Source: JAEUIV01 sp033763795
GTDB taxonomy: Bacteria; Planctomycetota; Phycisphaerae; Phycisphaerales; UBA1924
Reading direction: 5' to 3'
DNA length: 64,000 bases
Assembly: GCA_033763795.1 (NCBI GenBank)
Contig: JANRJV010000040.1
Coordinates: 14,956 to 78,955 of the forward strand
Shown one piece after another: positions 37,991 through 47,436 of the stretch. The notes under the pieces were generated by a model. That model did no database searches. It was not told where the DNA came from and was given only the letters and a program-made list of their open reading frames with translations. The translations under genes were made by a program, and so were the position numbers. Position 1 is the stretch's first letter. Every line of letters starts with the position of its first letter.

Positions 37991-39112
37991 ATGCTGTTCT
38001 CGGCGAGGAAGTCTGGGGCCGGGCCGATCGCCGTTGATTTCGGCGTTGCACAGTTGAAGGTGCTGCAGTTGTCGTCCCCGGCGGACGGCTCGAAGCCGCA
38101 GGTTATCGCGGCTTTCGCGCGCCCGACGCCCCCCGAGCTGGCGAACTCGCCCTCGCAGCGCCTCGACCATCAGTCGCAGCAGCTCACGGAGATCCTCAAG
38201 TCGGGTTCGTTCAAGGGCCGGCGGGCGGTGTGCTCAGTTTCGTCGGCGTACACCTTTGTGCAGCATGTGCAGGTCGTCCGCGGCGACGCCCGATCGCTGG
38301 AGCCGGCGGTCGCGGGGGAAGTCCGGACTCTCACGGGCCGCGAACCAACGCAGTTCATCGTGCGCCATGCGGAGGTGTGCGACGTCGCCCGCGGCGGCGC
38401 CAAGAAAACAGAAGTGATCTGCTTCGCCATGCCGCGCGAAGCGGTTCTGGCGCACCTGCACGCCCTGCGACGCTGCAAGCTGGACGCGGTCGGGGTTCAC
38501 TGCGAGCACCTGGCGATGGTCAGGGGAGTTGAGCGCTTCGCCAAGACGGGCGAAGCGCCGACGCTGATCGTGGACCTCGGGTACGCGACCACGAAGATCG
38601 CCGTGACGCACGGAACCGCGCTCCGGCTCGCCAAGACGCTGCCCGTGGGGGGACGCGATCTGCTCCGCAAGGAATCGGGAGCGGGCGACGAGGGGGCCTC
38701 CGCGTCGGCGTCCGAGCGACGCGGCCTGCGCGCCCAGCTGCAGGCGATCGAGAGCGCCATGTCCGACACGGGCACCGCGCTCGCCGTCGCGGCTCCGCCT
38801 GTCGCCGCGGCCTCGATCGACCCGGCGGCGCTCGAGGCGCTGGCGGACGAGATCGCTCAGTGCGTGCGTTACCACGGCGCTCTCTTCCCCGACAAGAAGC
38901 TCGAGCGGGCGCTGTTCGTGGGCGGCGAGGCGGCGCGCCTGGACGTCTGCAAGCGGCTGGCGCGGGCCGCCGGTGCGCCGGCGCAGGTGGCCGACCCGCT
39001 GGCGGCGCTGGGCCGCGAGGCCGGCGCACGGACCGACGGGATCGCGCCGGGCAAACCGTCACCCGGCTGGGCGGTCGCGCTCGGGCTGGGATTTCTCCCG
39101 GTCGAGAGCTGA
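37991..39112 (+). CDS. pilM: Type IV pilus assembly protein PilM-like
   Basis: A 373-aa actin-like ATPase fold protein of the PilM family. PilM forms a cytoplasmic ring bound to the N-terminus of PilN. Visible blocks are the first phosphate loop region IAVDFGVAQLKVLQL (about 13-27), TLIVDLGYATTKIAV (about 190-204) and the third phosphate/adenosine part ALFVGGEAARLDVC near 305. An Ala/Ser/Glu-rich insert (230-270) is larger than in Thermus PilM. It is the first gene of pilM-N-O-P-B and probably has its own promoter in the 178-bp gap upstream, though none was obvious. Confidence 0.88.
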   Translation: MLFSARKSGAGPIAVDFGVAQLKVLQLSSPADGSKPQVIAAFARPTPPELANSPSQRLDHQSQQLTEILKSGSFKGRRAVCSVSSAYTFVQHVQVVRGDARSLEPAVAGEVRTLTGREPTQFIVRHAEVCDVARGGAKKTEVICFAMPREAVLAHLHALRRCKLDAVGVHCEHLAMVRGVERFAKTGEAPTLIVDLGYATTKIAVTHGTALRLAKTLPVGGRDLLRKESGAGDEGASASASERRGLRAQLQAIESAMSDTGTALAVAAPPVAAASIDPAALEALADEIAQCVRYHGALFPDKKLERALFVGGEAARLDVCKRLARAAGAPAQVADPLAALGREAGARTDGIAPGKPSPGWAVALGLGFLPVES

Positions 39113-39147
39113 GTCGAGATTTTTGCGACGCAAGGGAGCCACCACTC

Positions 39148-39960
39148 ATGCTGGGAATGGGCCGCGAGCACAAGGCGATCGACCGCAGCTTCCTCCCCGA
39201 GGACTATCTGGAGCGTCGCGCTGATCGCCGCACGAATCTGCTCGCGCTCACGCTGTTCTGCGTGGTGAGCGCGGGGGTCGTCGGCGCGTTCCTGGTGACG
39301 AACCGTCAGTGGCGCGACGTCAAGCGGTATCAGGAAGCGATAAACGTCCGCTATGCGCAGGCCGCCAAGGACATCGAGCAGCTCAAGCAGCTCGAGAAGC
39401 AGAAGGAGGAGCTGCTTCAGAAAGCCGAGCTCACCACGGCGCTGATCGAGCGGGTGCCCCGGACGATCCTGCTGGCGGACCTGGTGAACCGCATGCCGCT
39501 GGACGTGACGCTCCTGGAGCTGGAGCTCAAGAGCACGAAGGTGGTGGAGACGCCGCCCGCGCCCGATCCGCGGGCCGCCAAGAAGGACGAGAAGAAGGGC
39601 AAGGCTTCCCGGGCCGCGCCGGCCGAGAAGCAGGCCGCCGACGCGCCGGTGGCGCCGCCGCGGTACCAGACGAAGGTCGTGATGGTCGGCGTCACGCGGA
39701 CGCACAACTCCGTCGCGCGGTACGTCGCGTCGCTCCAGCAGTCGGGCCTGCTGGCGGGCGTCGAGCTGAAGTTCAGCGAGAAGACGATCATCGAGGAGAA
39801 CGAGATGAACCGCTTCCGGATCGAAGCCGAGATCCGCCCCGACACCGACGCCCGGCGCGTCGAGCCCGCGCGGGCGGCGCGGATCGCGCTCGACGCCTTC
39901 GGCTCGCAGGCTCACCCGACGGTCGCCGCACCGACCGAGGAGAAGGGAGATGATCAATGA
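39148..39960 (+). CDS. pilN: Type IV pilus inner-membrane protein PilN-like
   Basis: A 270-aa single-pass membrane protein: a short cytoplasmic N-terminus (1-30) with FLPEDYLERRADR, one TM helix (31-50), a coiled coil (60-95), and a periplasmic ferredoxin-like domain. The domain is interrupted by a Lys/Ala/Pro-rich insert (about 130-170). PilN links cytoplasmic PilM to PilO. The start was set at the ATG preceded by GGGAG; the reading frame upstream lies inside pilM. The stop overlaps pilO by 4 nt (ATGA). Confidence 0.85.
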   Translation: MLGMGREHKAIDRSFLPEDYLERRADRRTNLLALTLFCVVSAGVVGAFLVTNRQWRDVKRYQEAINVRYAQAAKDIEQLKQLEKQKEELLQKAELTTALIERVPRTILLADLVNRMPLDVTLLELELKSTKVVETPPAPDPRAAKKDEKKGKASRAAPAEKQAADAPVAPPRYQTKVVMVGVTRTHNSVARYVASLQQSGLLAGVELKFSEKTIIEENEMNRFRIEAEIRPDTDARRVEPARAARIALDAFGSQAHPTVAAPTEEKGDDQ

Positions 39961-40514
39961 ACGTCGGTCTCCGTGAGCTGCTCTTTCTTGCGGTGCTGCT
40001 GGCGATGCCGATCTGCTCGTACGTCTTCGTGTTCAGGCCTCAGAACGCCGACATCAGGACGGCGCGGGGTGAGATCGAGCACAAGCAGCAGGTGCTCGAG
40101 AAGCTCGCCGTCGCGACGGCCCGCAACTCGGACCTGCGCGAGATCAACCAGCAGATCGCCGAGGGCATCTCCAAGGTCGAGCAGCGGCTGCCCGACAACA
40201 AGGAAGTGGAGGTCATCCTGGAGCAGGTCGCCACGCTCGCGCGCGACGAGAGCCTCGCGCTGCCCAAGGTTCGCTCGGCCTCGCCTGTCGCCGCGACGCG
40301 CTACATGGAGCAGCCCCTGGAGATGACGATCTCTGGCGACTTCGACCGCTTCTACGAGTTCCTCCTCAAGGTCGAGGAACTCGACCGCATCACGCGGATG
40401 CCCGAGCTGAAGATCCGCAAGCTCAACGAGGTCGACGGGGCCATCGAGGCCTCGTTCACGCTGAGCATCTACTTCCAGCCCGGCGCTCAGCCTTCGGAGG
40501 GCACCAAGCAATGA
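39957..40514 (+). CDS. pilO: Type IV pilus protein PilO-like
   Basis: A 185-aa PilO-family protein with a TM helix (7-25), a coiled coil (30-75) and a ferredoxin-like domain (80-175) whose core reads MEQPLEMTISGDFDRFYEFL. PilO pairs with PilN in the periplasm and aligns the pilus machine with the secretin. It overlaps both neighbours by 4 nt, so it is tightly coupled. Confidence 0.88.
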   Translation: MNVGLRELLFLAVLLAMPICSYVFVFRPQNADIRTARGEIEHKQQVLEKLAVATARNSDLREINQQIAEGISKVEQRLPDNKEVEVILEQVATLARDESLALPKVRSASPVAATRYMEQPLEMTISGDFDRFYEFLLKVEELDRITRMPELKIRKLNEVDGAIEASFTLSIYFQPGAQPSEGTKQ

Positions 40515-41242
40515 GCCTGCGCATCCCGCCGCCACCCGCTCTCGACGGCGCTTCGCCCGCGGAGGGCGCACCCGAGGAGAATTCCCCGCTGGCGACGCCG
40601 TTCGCCGCCGGTCCGGGCGGCTTCGTGCTCTCGGACGAGATGGAGCCCAAGGCCAGCCGCTTCTCGTGGCACGCCGTGCTGCTGGGCGTGCTGGTCGTCG
40701 GGGCCGCGCTGCTCCTGGGCATGCGCAAGCTGGGCATGGGGCCCAAGCTCGATCTGCTGGCGGTGCAGATCGACTACCCGCTCGACGCGCAGGGCGCGCC
40801 CGTGACGCAGGATCACTCTCGCGTGCTGGAAGACCTGCGGACGGGCGGGACGGTCGAGCGCGTTCCCTTGGAGAACGTGCAGACGAATCCGTTCGCCTGG
40901 CGCTCGCTGATTCAGGACACCAAGCCCAAGGCTGCCGAGGTCGATCCCGCGGAGCTGACGCGCCGCGAGCGTGAGAACCGCCGACGGATGATCGCGGAAG
41001 AGGCGGGCAAGCTGACGCTCAACGGCGTGATGGCGGGGCGCGTGCCGATCGCGCGCATCTCCGGGCAGACCGTGCGCGTGGGCGACATGGTGGGCGAGTT
41101 CTTCCGCGTGAAGTCGATCACGGGCCGCGAGGTTCAGCTGGAGTCCGAGGGAGAGGTGTTCGTGCTCGGCCTGTCGGTGCCCGAGCCGGGAAGTGCAGGA
41201 GGACCGAATGGCCAAGGTGGATCTCGACGCCCTGCTCAATGA
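40511..41242 (+). CDS. PilP/GspC-like inner-membrane protein
   Basis: A 243-aa bitopic protein with an N-terminal Pro-rich cytoplasmic segment, a TM helix (about 58-75), a linker, and a C-terminal homology-region-like beta domain (about 165-225: LTLNGVMAGRVPIARISG, then VRVGDMVGEFFRVKSI). This layout matches PilP and GspC, the proteins that connect the inner-membrane platform to the secretin. Position after pilO supports PilP. Its last 35 nt overlap the start of pilB. Confidence 0.72.
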   Translation: MSLRIPPPPALDGASPAEGAPEENSPLATPFAAGPGGFVLSDEMEPKASRFSWHAVLLGVLVVGAALLLGMRKLGMGPKLDLLAVQIDYPLDAQGAPVTQDHSRVLEDLRTGGTVERVPLENVQTNPFAWRSLIQDTKPKAAEVDPAELTRRERENRRRMIAEEAGKLTLNGVMAGRVPIARISGQTVRVGDMVGEFFRVKSITGREVQLESEGEVFVLGLSVPEPGSAGGPNGQGGSRRPAQ

Positions 41243-43322
41243 GCTCGGGCTGCGGAAGAACGACCGGGCGGCGGCGGCTCCTCCCGAGGCGCCGACCCCG
41301 TCGCCCGGCCGCGGTGCGCTCCCCGCGATGCCGGGCTCGACTCCGCCCATTGAGAACATGCCGGCGGGCGAGCCCGGTCTGATCTCGCTGGACGACCTCG
41401 ACGAGCTCGCCCGCACCGGCGCGACCATCAGCCCGCGCAGCGACGAGGAAGCGAATGCGCCGAGCACACCCGCCGCCGACCCGAGCACGCCGAGCGCTCC
41501 CGACGCGTCCGCATTTGAGCAGGACACCGATCGATTCCAGACAGAGGCGCTCGCGACGGCCGACATCGCGGGCGCCGCGGGCTTCTCGGCCGACGACCAG
41601 GACTGCGAGGAACAGGCGAAGGATCTCCGCACGCTCGTCCTTGAGTCGGGCCTGCTGACCGCCAAGCAGCTCAGCGCCGCTGAGACCATCATCAAGCAGT
41701 CCCCCGGCACACGCCTGATGGACATCCTGCTGGAGCAGGGAGCGGACGAGGCGAAGCTCTTCGAGGCGCTCGCGCGTTCGCTGCGCATGCCGTTCACGCG
41801 GTTGCCGGGCGGGCCCGGTTCCGATCAGGCGTACGACGACCGGCTCGTGCAGCGCCTGACGCCCGAGTTCTGCAAGACGAACCTGCTTCTGCCGCTGGTC
41901 GGCGACGCGGGGCGCACCGCCATCGCCACGGCGCGCCCGGACGACGTCTTCCTCATCGACGAGGTGAAGCTGCGTCTGGGCGGCAAGCCCGTGCGCGTCG
42001 TCGTGACGCCCACGTCGGACCTGCTGGCGATCCTCACGCCGCTGACGGCCCCCGCGGAGGAGGACGTCAACGTCGACGAGATCCTCAGCGACGTCGAGGA
42101 GGACGACGTCCGCGTCGAGAAGACCGAGACCGCCGACATCGACCTGGAGAAGGAGGCGCAGGGCTCGCCGGTCATCCGCTACGTCAACTACATCATCCAG
42201 AACGCGTCCAAGGAGGGCGCCAGCGACATCCACATCGAGCCCGGCGACAAGACTCTGAAGGTGCGCTTCCGCATCGACGGAGAGCTGTTCGAGTCGCTTC
42301 ACCCGCCGGCCAAGATGGCCGCCGCGATCATCTCGCGCCTCAAGATCATGGCGAACCTCGACATCTCGGAGCGCCGGCTCCCGCAGGACGGCCGGATCCG
42401 CTGCACCGTCCAGAACCGCAAGCTCGACCTCCGCATGTCGACGATCCCCACGACGTACGGCGAGAAGGTCGTGCTCCGCATTTTGGACACACGGTCGATC
42501 AACGTGGACCTCGACCACCTGGGCTTCGACGAGAACACGCTGACCATCTGGAAGAACCAGATCGAGCAGCCGCACGGCATCGTGCTCGTCACCGGGCCCA
42601 CGGGCTCGGGAAAGACGACCACGCTCTACGCGTCCCTCCGGGCGATGGACAAGAAGAGCCAGAACATCTCCACCGTCGAGGACCCCGTCGAGTACCACCT
42701 CGACGGCATCACGCAGACGCAGACGCACGAGAAGATCGGCATGACCTTCGCGCGGGCGCTCAAGGCGCTCCTCCGCCAGGACCCCGACGTCATCCTGCTG
42801 GGCGAGATCCGCGATCAGGAAACGGCTCACACGGCGGTGCAGGCGGCACTGACGGGCCACCTCGTGCTCTCGACGCTGCACACCAACGACGCGCCCAGCT
42901 CGATCACGCGCCTGGTCAACATCGGGCTCGAGCCGTTCCTGCTGGGGGCCGCGGTGAACGCCTGCCTCGCCCAGCGACTGGTCCGCAGGATCTGCTCGCA
43001 GTGCAAGCGGCCCGCGGTTTTCACCGAGGAAATGCGCGAGTTCATCGAGACGCAGGGCATGAACCCCGACGAGCTGCTCGAAGGCGAGGGCTGCCCCAAG
43101 TGCAGATCGACCGGGCATCAGGGCCGGCTCGGCATCTATGAACTGCTCGTCGTCGACGACCACCTGCGCGACGTCATTGCGCGTAACCCGAACGTGTCGG
43201 AGTTCCGGCGCATGTGCGTGGAGCGCGGCATGGTCTCGCTCCGCCAGGACGGGTTCGTGAAGGTCGCGCGCGGCGCTACGACGGTGCAGGAGATCATCAG
43301 GGCGACCGAGTCCGCGGCGTGA
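41208..43322 (+). CDS. pilB: Type IV pilus extension ATPase PilB / GspE family
   Basis: A 704-aa hexameric secretion ATPase. A disordered Pro/Asp-rich N-terminus (20-140) precedes an N1-type helical domain (145-265), the N2 domain with DIHIEPGDKTLKVRFRIDGE, and the ATPase domain: Walker A GPTGSGKTTTLYASL (463-477), the Asp box VEDPVEYHLDG, Walker B VILLGEIRD and the His box. Four cysteines (596, 599, 629, 632) form the zinc site of PilB/GspE. The ATG at 41208 is preceded by AGGAGG; a GTG 15 nt upstream is less likely. Neighbouring pilM-N-O-P points to PilB rather than GspE. Confidence 0.93.
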   Translation: MAKVDLDALLNELGLRKNDRAAAAPPEAPTPSPGRGALPAMPGSTPPIENMPAGEPGLISLDDLDELARTGATISPRSDEEANAPSTPAADPSTPSAPDASAFEQDTDRFQTEALATADIAGAAGFSADDQDCEEQAKDLRTLVLESGLLTAKQLSAAETIIKQSPGTRLMDILLEQGADEAKLFEALARSLRMPFTRLPGGPGSDQAYDDRLVQRLTPEFCKTNLLLPLVGDAGRTAIATARPDDVFLIDEVKLRLGGKPVRVVVTPTSDLLAILTPLTAPAEEDVNVDEILSDVEEDDVRVEKTETADIDLEKEAQGSPVIRYVNYIIQNASKEGASDIHIEPGDKTLKVRFRIDGELFESLHPPAKMAAAIISRLKIMANLDISERRLPQDGRIRCTVQNRKLDLRMSTIPTTYGEKVVLRILDTRSINVDLDHLGFDENTLTIWKNQIEQPHGIVLVTGPTGSGKTTTLYASLRAMDKKSQNISTVEDPVEYHLDGITQTQTHEKIGMTFARALKALLRQDPDVILLGEIRDQETAHTAVQAALTGHLVLSTLHTNDAPSSITRLVNIGLEPFLLGAAVNACLAQRLVRRICSQCKRPAVFTEEMREFIETQGMNPDELLEGEGCPKCRSTGHQGRLGIYELLVVDDHLRDVIARNPNVSEFRRMCVERGMVSLRQDGFVKVARGATTVQEIIRATESAA

Positions 43323-43347
43323 GGCCGCGCGTCGTCACCCGCCTAAT

Positions 43348-44472
43348 TCAGCGAGGATCAGCCCGGGACGGCGCCTGGTCCGTCGAAGGAGTTGTCGGCG
43401 GCGCCGGCGGCGCGGCGGTCGGCGCTTCCTGTCCATCGCCCGGCGTCTCGCGCAGCATGCGGGCGATCGCCTCCAGCCCGGGCGGCGGCGGACGCTTCTT
43501 GCGATTCTTCGGGTCCGTGGCCGCCTTCACACGCGCGGCGTCGGCCGCCGCGTTCGCAGACGCCTGCTCGATCGCCTCGAGTTCCTTGAACGCCCGGACT
43601 TCCTCGGGCGGCATCGACGCGAGCCGCAGCAGTCGCCGGACAAGATCTTCGGCGACGCCGGCGGTGCGGAGATCCGCAGCCGCCTCGTCAGCGGTGCGCG
43701 AAACAATCTGCGGCAGCGCTTCGTCCCCCTGCGCCGCCACTGCCGGACTCGACGCGGAAGACGCGAAAGTCGCCGCGCCGCCCGCCGGGTACATCTGCAG
43801 CGCCGCGTTCACACCCCCGCGACCAAGAATCACCGAGCCGCCGGGAACGTCGATTTCAACAACCTTCCACTCGGCCTGCGGATACTTGTCATCCGTGAAG
43901 GAGTCTCCGATTCGGAACGGCTCGGACTTCAGCGGATTCGGGCCCGAATGCACACGGCTGATCATCGCGACCGCTTCACGCCGCGGCGAGACGTACACGC
44001 CGCGGAGCGCCAGCCCGGCCAGCGCTTCCTTCACATCGTTCGGCAGCGCGTCGCGATGCGTGACAACGATCGACGTCCCGGGCACCGGGATCGGCGGCGC
44101 GGTCGAGCCCGCGGCGCCCGTCGAGCCCGCGCCGGCGGAGGATGGCCCGTCCGGCGCTGTCGGCACCGTCCAGTTCTCACGCCGCGCGTCGAAAGCATTG
44201 TCCGTCCCCAGCAGCGCGAGGCGTTCGCGCCGGGCCTGCATGTCGACCGCGTCGGCCCGGATCTCACGGGGCTCGGGGATCTCAACAGCGGACGGGGGCG
44301 CGCCCCCCGGCAGAGGGCGCACAAGCGTGAACACGAACAGGCCTGCGGCCACGATCAGCAGCGCTGTTGCCGCGCGCATCCCCCACGTGGCCGCGTCCGC
44401 CCCGCGCACGCCCGCGGGCGCTCGCCGGGCGCGGGGGATCGTCTGCCAGGATTGATCGTGCGGCGTGCTCAT
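43348..44472 (-). CDS. GspC-like inner-membrane protein of the type II secretion operon
   Basis: A 374-aa bitopic protein: TM helix at about 32-50, a Pro/Ala-rich linker, and a periplasmic domain (about 130-225) reading like the GspC homology region (ALAGLALRGVYVSPRREA, FRIGDSFTDD, EIDVPGGSVILGRGG). The C-terminus is helical and then Ala/Pro-rich. GspC connects the platform to GspD. It is last in the operon, where typical systems have it first. Its ATG overlaps the upstream gene by 4 nt. Only 25 bp separate it from the convergent pilB. Confidence 0.65.
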   Translation of the reverse strand: MSTPHDQSWQTIPRARRAPAGVRGADAATWGMRAATALLIVAAGLFVFTLVRPLPGGAPPSAVEIPEPREIRADAVDMQARRERLALLGTDNAFDARRENWTVPTAPDGPSSAGAGSTGAAGSTAPPIPVPGTSIVVTHRDALPNDVKEALAGLALRGVYVSPRREAVAMISRVHSGPNPLKSEPFRIGDSFTDDKYPQAEWKVVEIDVPGGSVILGRGGVNAALQMYPAGGAATFASSASSPAVAAQGDEALPQIVSRTADEAAADLRTAGVAEDLVRRLLRLASMPPEEVRAFKELEAIEQASANAAADAARVKAATDPKNRKKRPPPPGLEAIARMLRETPGDGQEAPTAAPPAPPTTPSTDQAPSRADPR

Positions 44473-45071
44473 GAACCACCCTCCCCCACCACAGCCGCCG
44501 CCGCGATCGTCACCGACACGCTCACCTGTTTGGGAAGCTGAACGCGGCCCGGCCCCTCGATGCGCAGCGAGCGGATCTCGGTCCCGCCGCGCAGGTTCTC
44601 CAGGCGGTCGAGGATCGCGAACACGTCCCGTGTCGACACGCTGTCGAAATCCACGCGGAGCAGGATCCTGCGCACGGCGCCCGTCGCGGCGGGAACGTTC
44701 TCGCGGGCTGCGCTGAACGTGGGAGTCGACGTCAGCCCCACATCCTTCATCGCTTCCAGCACCAGTTCGCGGAAGCGCGCCTCGGCGAGCTCGGGCGTCG
44801 GCCCTGAAATGAGCCCCGGCTGCGTCCGCGCCCACGCGTCGCGGGCCCGGGCCGCCGCGTCGCGCCACCGGTCGGCGCTGTCGAGAAGGGCCTGATCCTC
44901 GTTCGACGCCGCCAGGGCGTCGAGATACTCGGCCCGCGCGCCCTGGTCGAGCGCTGCTTCCGAACCCGCGCCCTGCCCGCCGAGGAGCCCGGCCATGTCC
45001 GCAACAACGAACACGCCGAGCAGGCCGGTGATCACCGCGAGCAGACCTGTCGTCCGGGAACGGGCGTTCAT
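44469..45071 (-). CDS. GspM/PilO-like type II secretion protein
   Basis: A 200-aa membrane protein: TM helix (8-30), a helical coiled region (45-80), and a ferredoxin-like domain (100-195) with RRILLRVDFDSVSTRDVFAI and EIRSLRIEGPGRVQ. The layout and its place after the GspL-like gene fit GspM, the partner that dimerises with GspL in the periplasm. Sequence similarity in this family is always low, so the call depends on order. It overlaps both neighbours by 4 nt. Confidence 0.7.
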   Translation of the reverse strand: MNARSRTTGLLAVITGLLGVFVVADMAGLLGGQGAGSEAALDQGARAEYLDALAASNEDQALLDSADRWRDAAARARDAWARTQPGLISGPTPELAEARFRELVLEAMKDVGLTSTPTFSAARENVPAATGAVRRILLRVDFDSVSTRDVFAILDRLENLRGGTEIRSLRIEGPGRVQLPKQVSVSVTIAAAAVVGEGGS

Positions 45072-46318
45072 GGTGATATCTCCGCGCTGATGCCCGACCG
45101 CAGGGCCCGGATATGGAAGGTTTCGAGCGACCGCTCGGAGACGGGGCGCGGCGGGTCGACTTCGCGAGCCTGCTCGAACGCGGGCGAGTCCTCGAACGCC
45201 CGAAGCACGTCCCCCGATCTGCGCGCTTCGCCGCGAACGGTGATGCTCGTCTCGTCGAGATCGACCCGGTAGAAGAACGCGTCGGCGGGCAGCGCTTCCC
45301 GCGCGGCGCTCAGCACGCGGACCGTCTGCCCCTTCGTCTCGAAGCGCGGCAGGAGGCTCTGCGCTTCGTTCAGCAGATCGGAGTACCGCCGAGCTTCATC
45401 GCGATCGGTGATCACATCGCGGATCACATCGCGCCGGGCGGCGGACTGCGCATCGAGCGCCTCGGTCGCCCGCGCGTAGCGGGCATCCGCAACGAAGGGT
45501 GACGCGACGAGAAGCACCGCCGCCGCGGTCGCCACGGCCCCCGGCAAGGCCCAGCCGCTTCGCGGCCCGCTCATCGCTCCCGACAGCGGAGCAAACCCGC
45601 GGACAACTTCCGGCGCCAGCACGGCCGCGATGGCGAGGTCTTCGCCGCTGACCGTGGAGTTCTCCGCGCCGGGGAGAGTCACGCGCTGGTCAGTGGGGCC
45701 GCTTTCGGGTGTGGCCGCGAGCTCTTCCACTTCGCCGTATACGAGCCGGTGCGCGACGCGCCCGCCACCGGGCAACGTGTCCACCACTTCCGCCCGCGGT
45801 CGCTTCTGAAGGCCCAGCCCGAGCGCCGCCATCGACGCCGACAGCACGCGGTCGGGGTCCCGACCGATCGCGCCGCGCACGGCGTCGAACCAGGGCTGCA
45901 GCCGGCGACGGTCGGCAACGACGAGATACCCTCCCGCGTCGCTCGGGTCCGCGGTGGCGTCCCCGCTCTCAAGCCGCGGAGCACGATCGATCAGCCCGAC
46001 GAGCGCATCGCCCGCGGCGAGGGGGACGAAGCTGTGGATGTTCCGGACGATCTCTTCGCGTGCGGACCGCCAGACGGCGGTGGTCGCTCCGACCGGTCGG
46101 ACCGCGCACATGGCGCTCGGACACGTGAGCACCACCCGCGCGGCGCCGCGGGCTGCGCTCAGGCGCGCCCGCGCCTCGTCGTGCGGCATGCGCAGAAACT
46201 CGCGGAGGACGCCCAGCCGACGGGCCGTCGTGCCCATCACCGACTCCCGCACCAGTGCCGCGTGAAGATCCGCGCCGACGATGACCAGACTCAACGTTGA
46301 GCTCGGAGCGAGCCGCAT
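45068..46318 (-). CDS. GspL-like protein (actin-like plus periplasmic domain)
   Basis: A 416-aa protein with a cytoplasmic actin-like region (1-240), a TM helix (about 255-275) and a periplasmic PilN/GspL-type domain (285-400; FFYRVDLDETSITVRGEA). GspL recruits the GspE ATPase to the membrane. The ATG sits in TGATG with the gspK stop. It could equally be described as a PilM-PilN fusion, which is what GspL is structurally. Confidence 0.75.
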   Translation of the reverse strand: MRLAPSSTLSLVIVGADLHAALVRESVMGTTARRLGVLREFLRMPHDEARARLSAARGAARVVLTCPSAMCAVRPVGATTAVWRSAREEIVRNIHSFVPLAAGDALVGLIDRAPRLESGDATADPSDAGGYLVVADRRRLQPWFDAVRGAIGRDPDRVLSASMAALGLGLQKRPRAEVVDTLPGGGRVAHRLVYGEVEELAATPESGPTDQRVTLPGAENSTVSGEDLAIAAVLAPEVVRGFAPLSGAMSGPRSGWALPGAVATAAAVLLVASPFVADARYARATEALDAQSAARRDVIRDVITDRDEARRYSDLLNEAQSLLPRFETKGQTVRVLSAAREALPADAFFYRVDLDETSITVRGEARRSGDVLRAFEDSPAFEQAREVDPPRPVSERSLETFHIRALRSGISAEISP

Positions 46319-47436
46319 CAGAACACCCGCCTCAGGCCCACGGCCTCGACCCCCGAGACATCACTTACGACCGCCATCCCCTCGAACTCCGCGCGCACGT
46401 CGTCGATCACTTCGACGTGGATCCGGAGCACGCGACCCGGCTCCACTCGCAGGAACGGGACCGCGTCGCGCGCCCCCGCGGGCAACAGCCGCGCAACGTC
46501 CTCCACCGTCAGCGGACGCTGCCGCCGCGCTTCTTCGATGCGAGCCACGGTCGGCGCGTCGAGCCCGGGAACGCTGAGCAGGACCGCGGACGACGCGGTG
46601 TTGATGTGCACGCGCCCGTCGCCCGTGACGCCCAGGTCGCCCCGCAGAAGATCGAATCGCTCGCGCGTCATCGAGGGAAGATAGCGCAGTTCGTCGATGG
46701 TTTCGAACGGGGCGTTGCGGCAGACGACCCCGCGGCGCCGATGATCGTCGCGCTCGGCCCCGAAGGGCTCACGGAAGTCGTCCGCGTCGCGCCAATCGAT
46801 GATCTCCGAGGTCAGCCGGCTGGCTTCCTCGGGGGTCAGCGCTTTGGCCCGCAGATAGGCTTCGAGCTGCTCACGCTTCGCGACGTTCACGTTGAGCATC
46901 GAGCCCGCGTCGGTCGCCTTCACGCGGTACAGGGGGCCGTTCTCCCGAAGCCGCAGCTCGAGAACTTCGCTGGGGATCTCGGTCACGCGCAGCGCCCCCA
47001 CCGCCTGCTTCGGGTCGAACTTGCCTGAGATGCCCCCGCCCTGAGTCGAACGTCGGACGCTCGCGCTGTTGTCGGCGGCGTTGCGCTCCAGCTCCTCGGC
47101 GAGCTGCGGCATCATCTGCCGAAAGAACTCGGGCAAGGGGAACTCTTCGCCTTGATCGCCGCCACCCCCGGACGACCCGCCCGGGTCGGAGCGCCGGCCC
47201 TCGGCCCCCTGCGCCTCCATCTGCTGCGCGAACTTGTCCTCCGTGGTCGACAGACCCGTAAGCAATAGAGCCACCGCCGACCGCGCTTCGCGCTCGACCT
47301 CCGCGCGGCGGACGAGCACGCGCGACTCAACGCTGGCCGAGCGCATGAGCACCGCCGCGTGGGTCGCCAGCGCGAAGACCGCCGCCGAAGCGAGCAGAAC
47401 TAGAATGAGCGCAAAGCCTTGACGACCAGGACGCAC
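46318..47436 (-). CDS. gspK: Type II secretion minor pseudopilin GspK
   Basis: A 372-aa pseudopilin, far longer than the others, as expected for GspK. It has the prepilin motif GRQGFALILVLLASAAV near the N-terminus; position +5 is Ile-like rather than Glu, which is characteristic of GspK, the tip subunit. The large domain includes two helix-hairpin-helix-like parts (LTPEEASRLTSEIIDWRDAD near 205 and INTASSAVLLSVPGLD near 277). The start is GTG with AGGAG 6 nt upstream, overlapping gspJ by 37 nt. A start 78 nt upstream would lie inside gspJ and lacks a ribosome site. Confidence 0.9.
   Translation of the reverse strand: MRPGRQGFALILVLLASAAVFALATHAAVLMRSASVESRVLVRRAEVEREARSAVALLLTGLSTTEDKFAQQMEAQGAEGRRSDPGGSSGGGGDQGEEFPLPEFFRQMMPQLAEELERNAADNSASVRRSTQGGGISGKFDPKQAVGALRVTEIPSEVLELRLRENGPLYRVKATDAGSMLNVNVAKREQLEAYLRAKALTPEEASRLTSEIIDWRDADDFREPFGAERDDHRRRGVVCRNAPFETIDELRYLPSMTRERFDLLRGDLGVTGDGRVHINTASSAVLLSVPGLDAPTVARIEEARRQRPLTVEDVARLLPAGARDAVPFLRVEPGRVLRIHVEVIDDVRAEFEGMAVVSDVSGVEAVGLRRVF

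Noticed and set aside
43323..43347. Shared terminator between pilB and the gspC-like gene
   Set aside because: The 25-bp gap has no inverted repeat with a T run on either strand.
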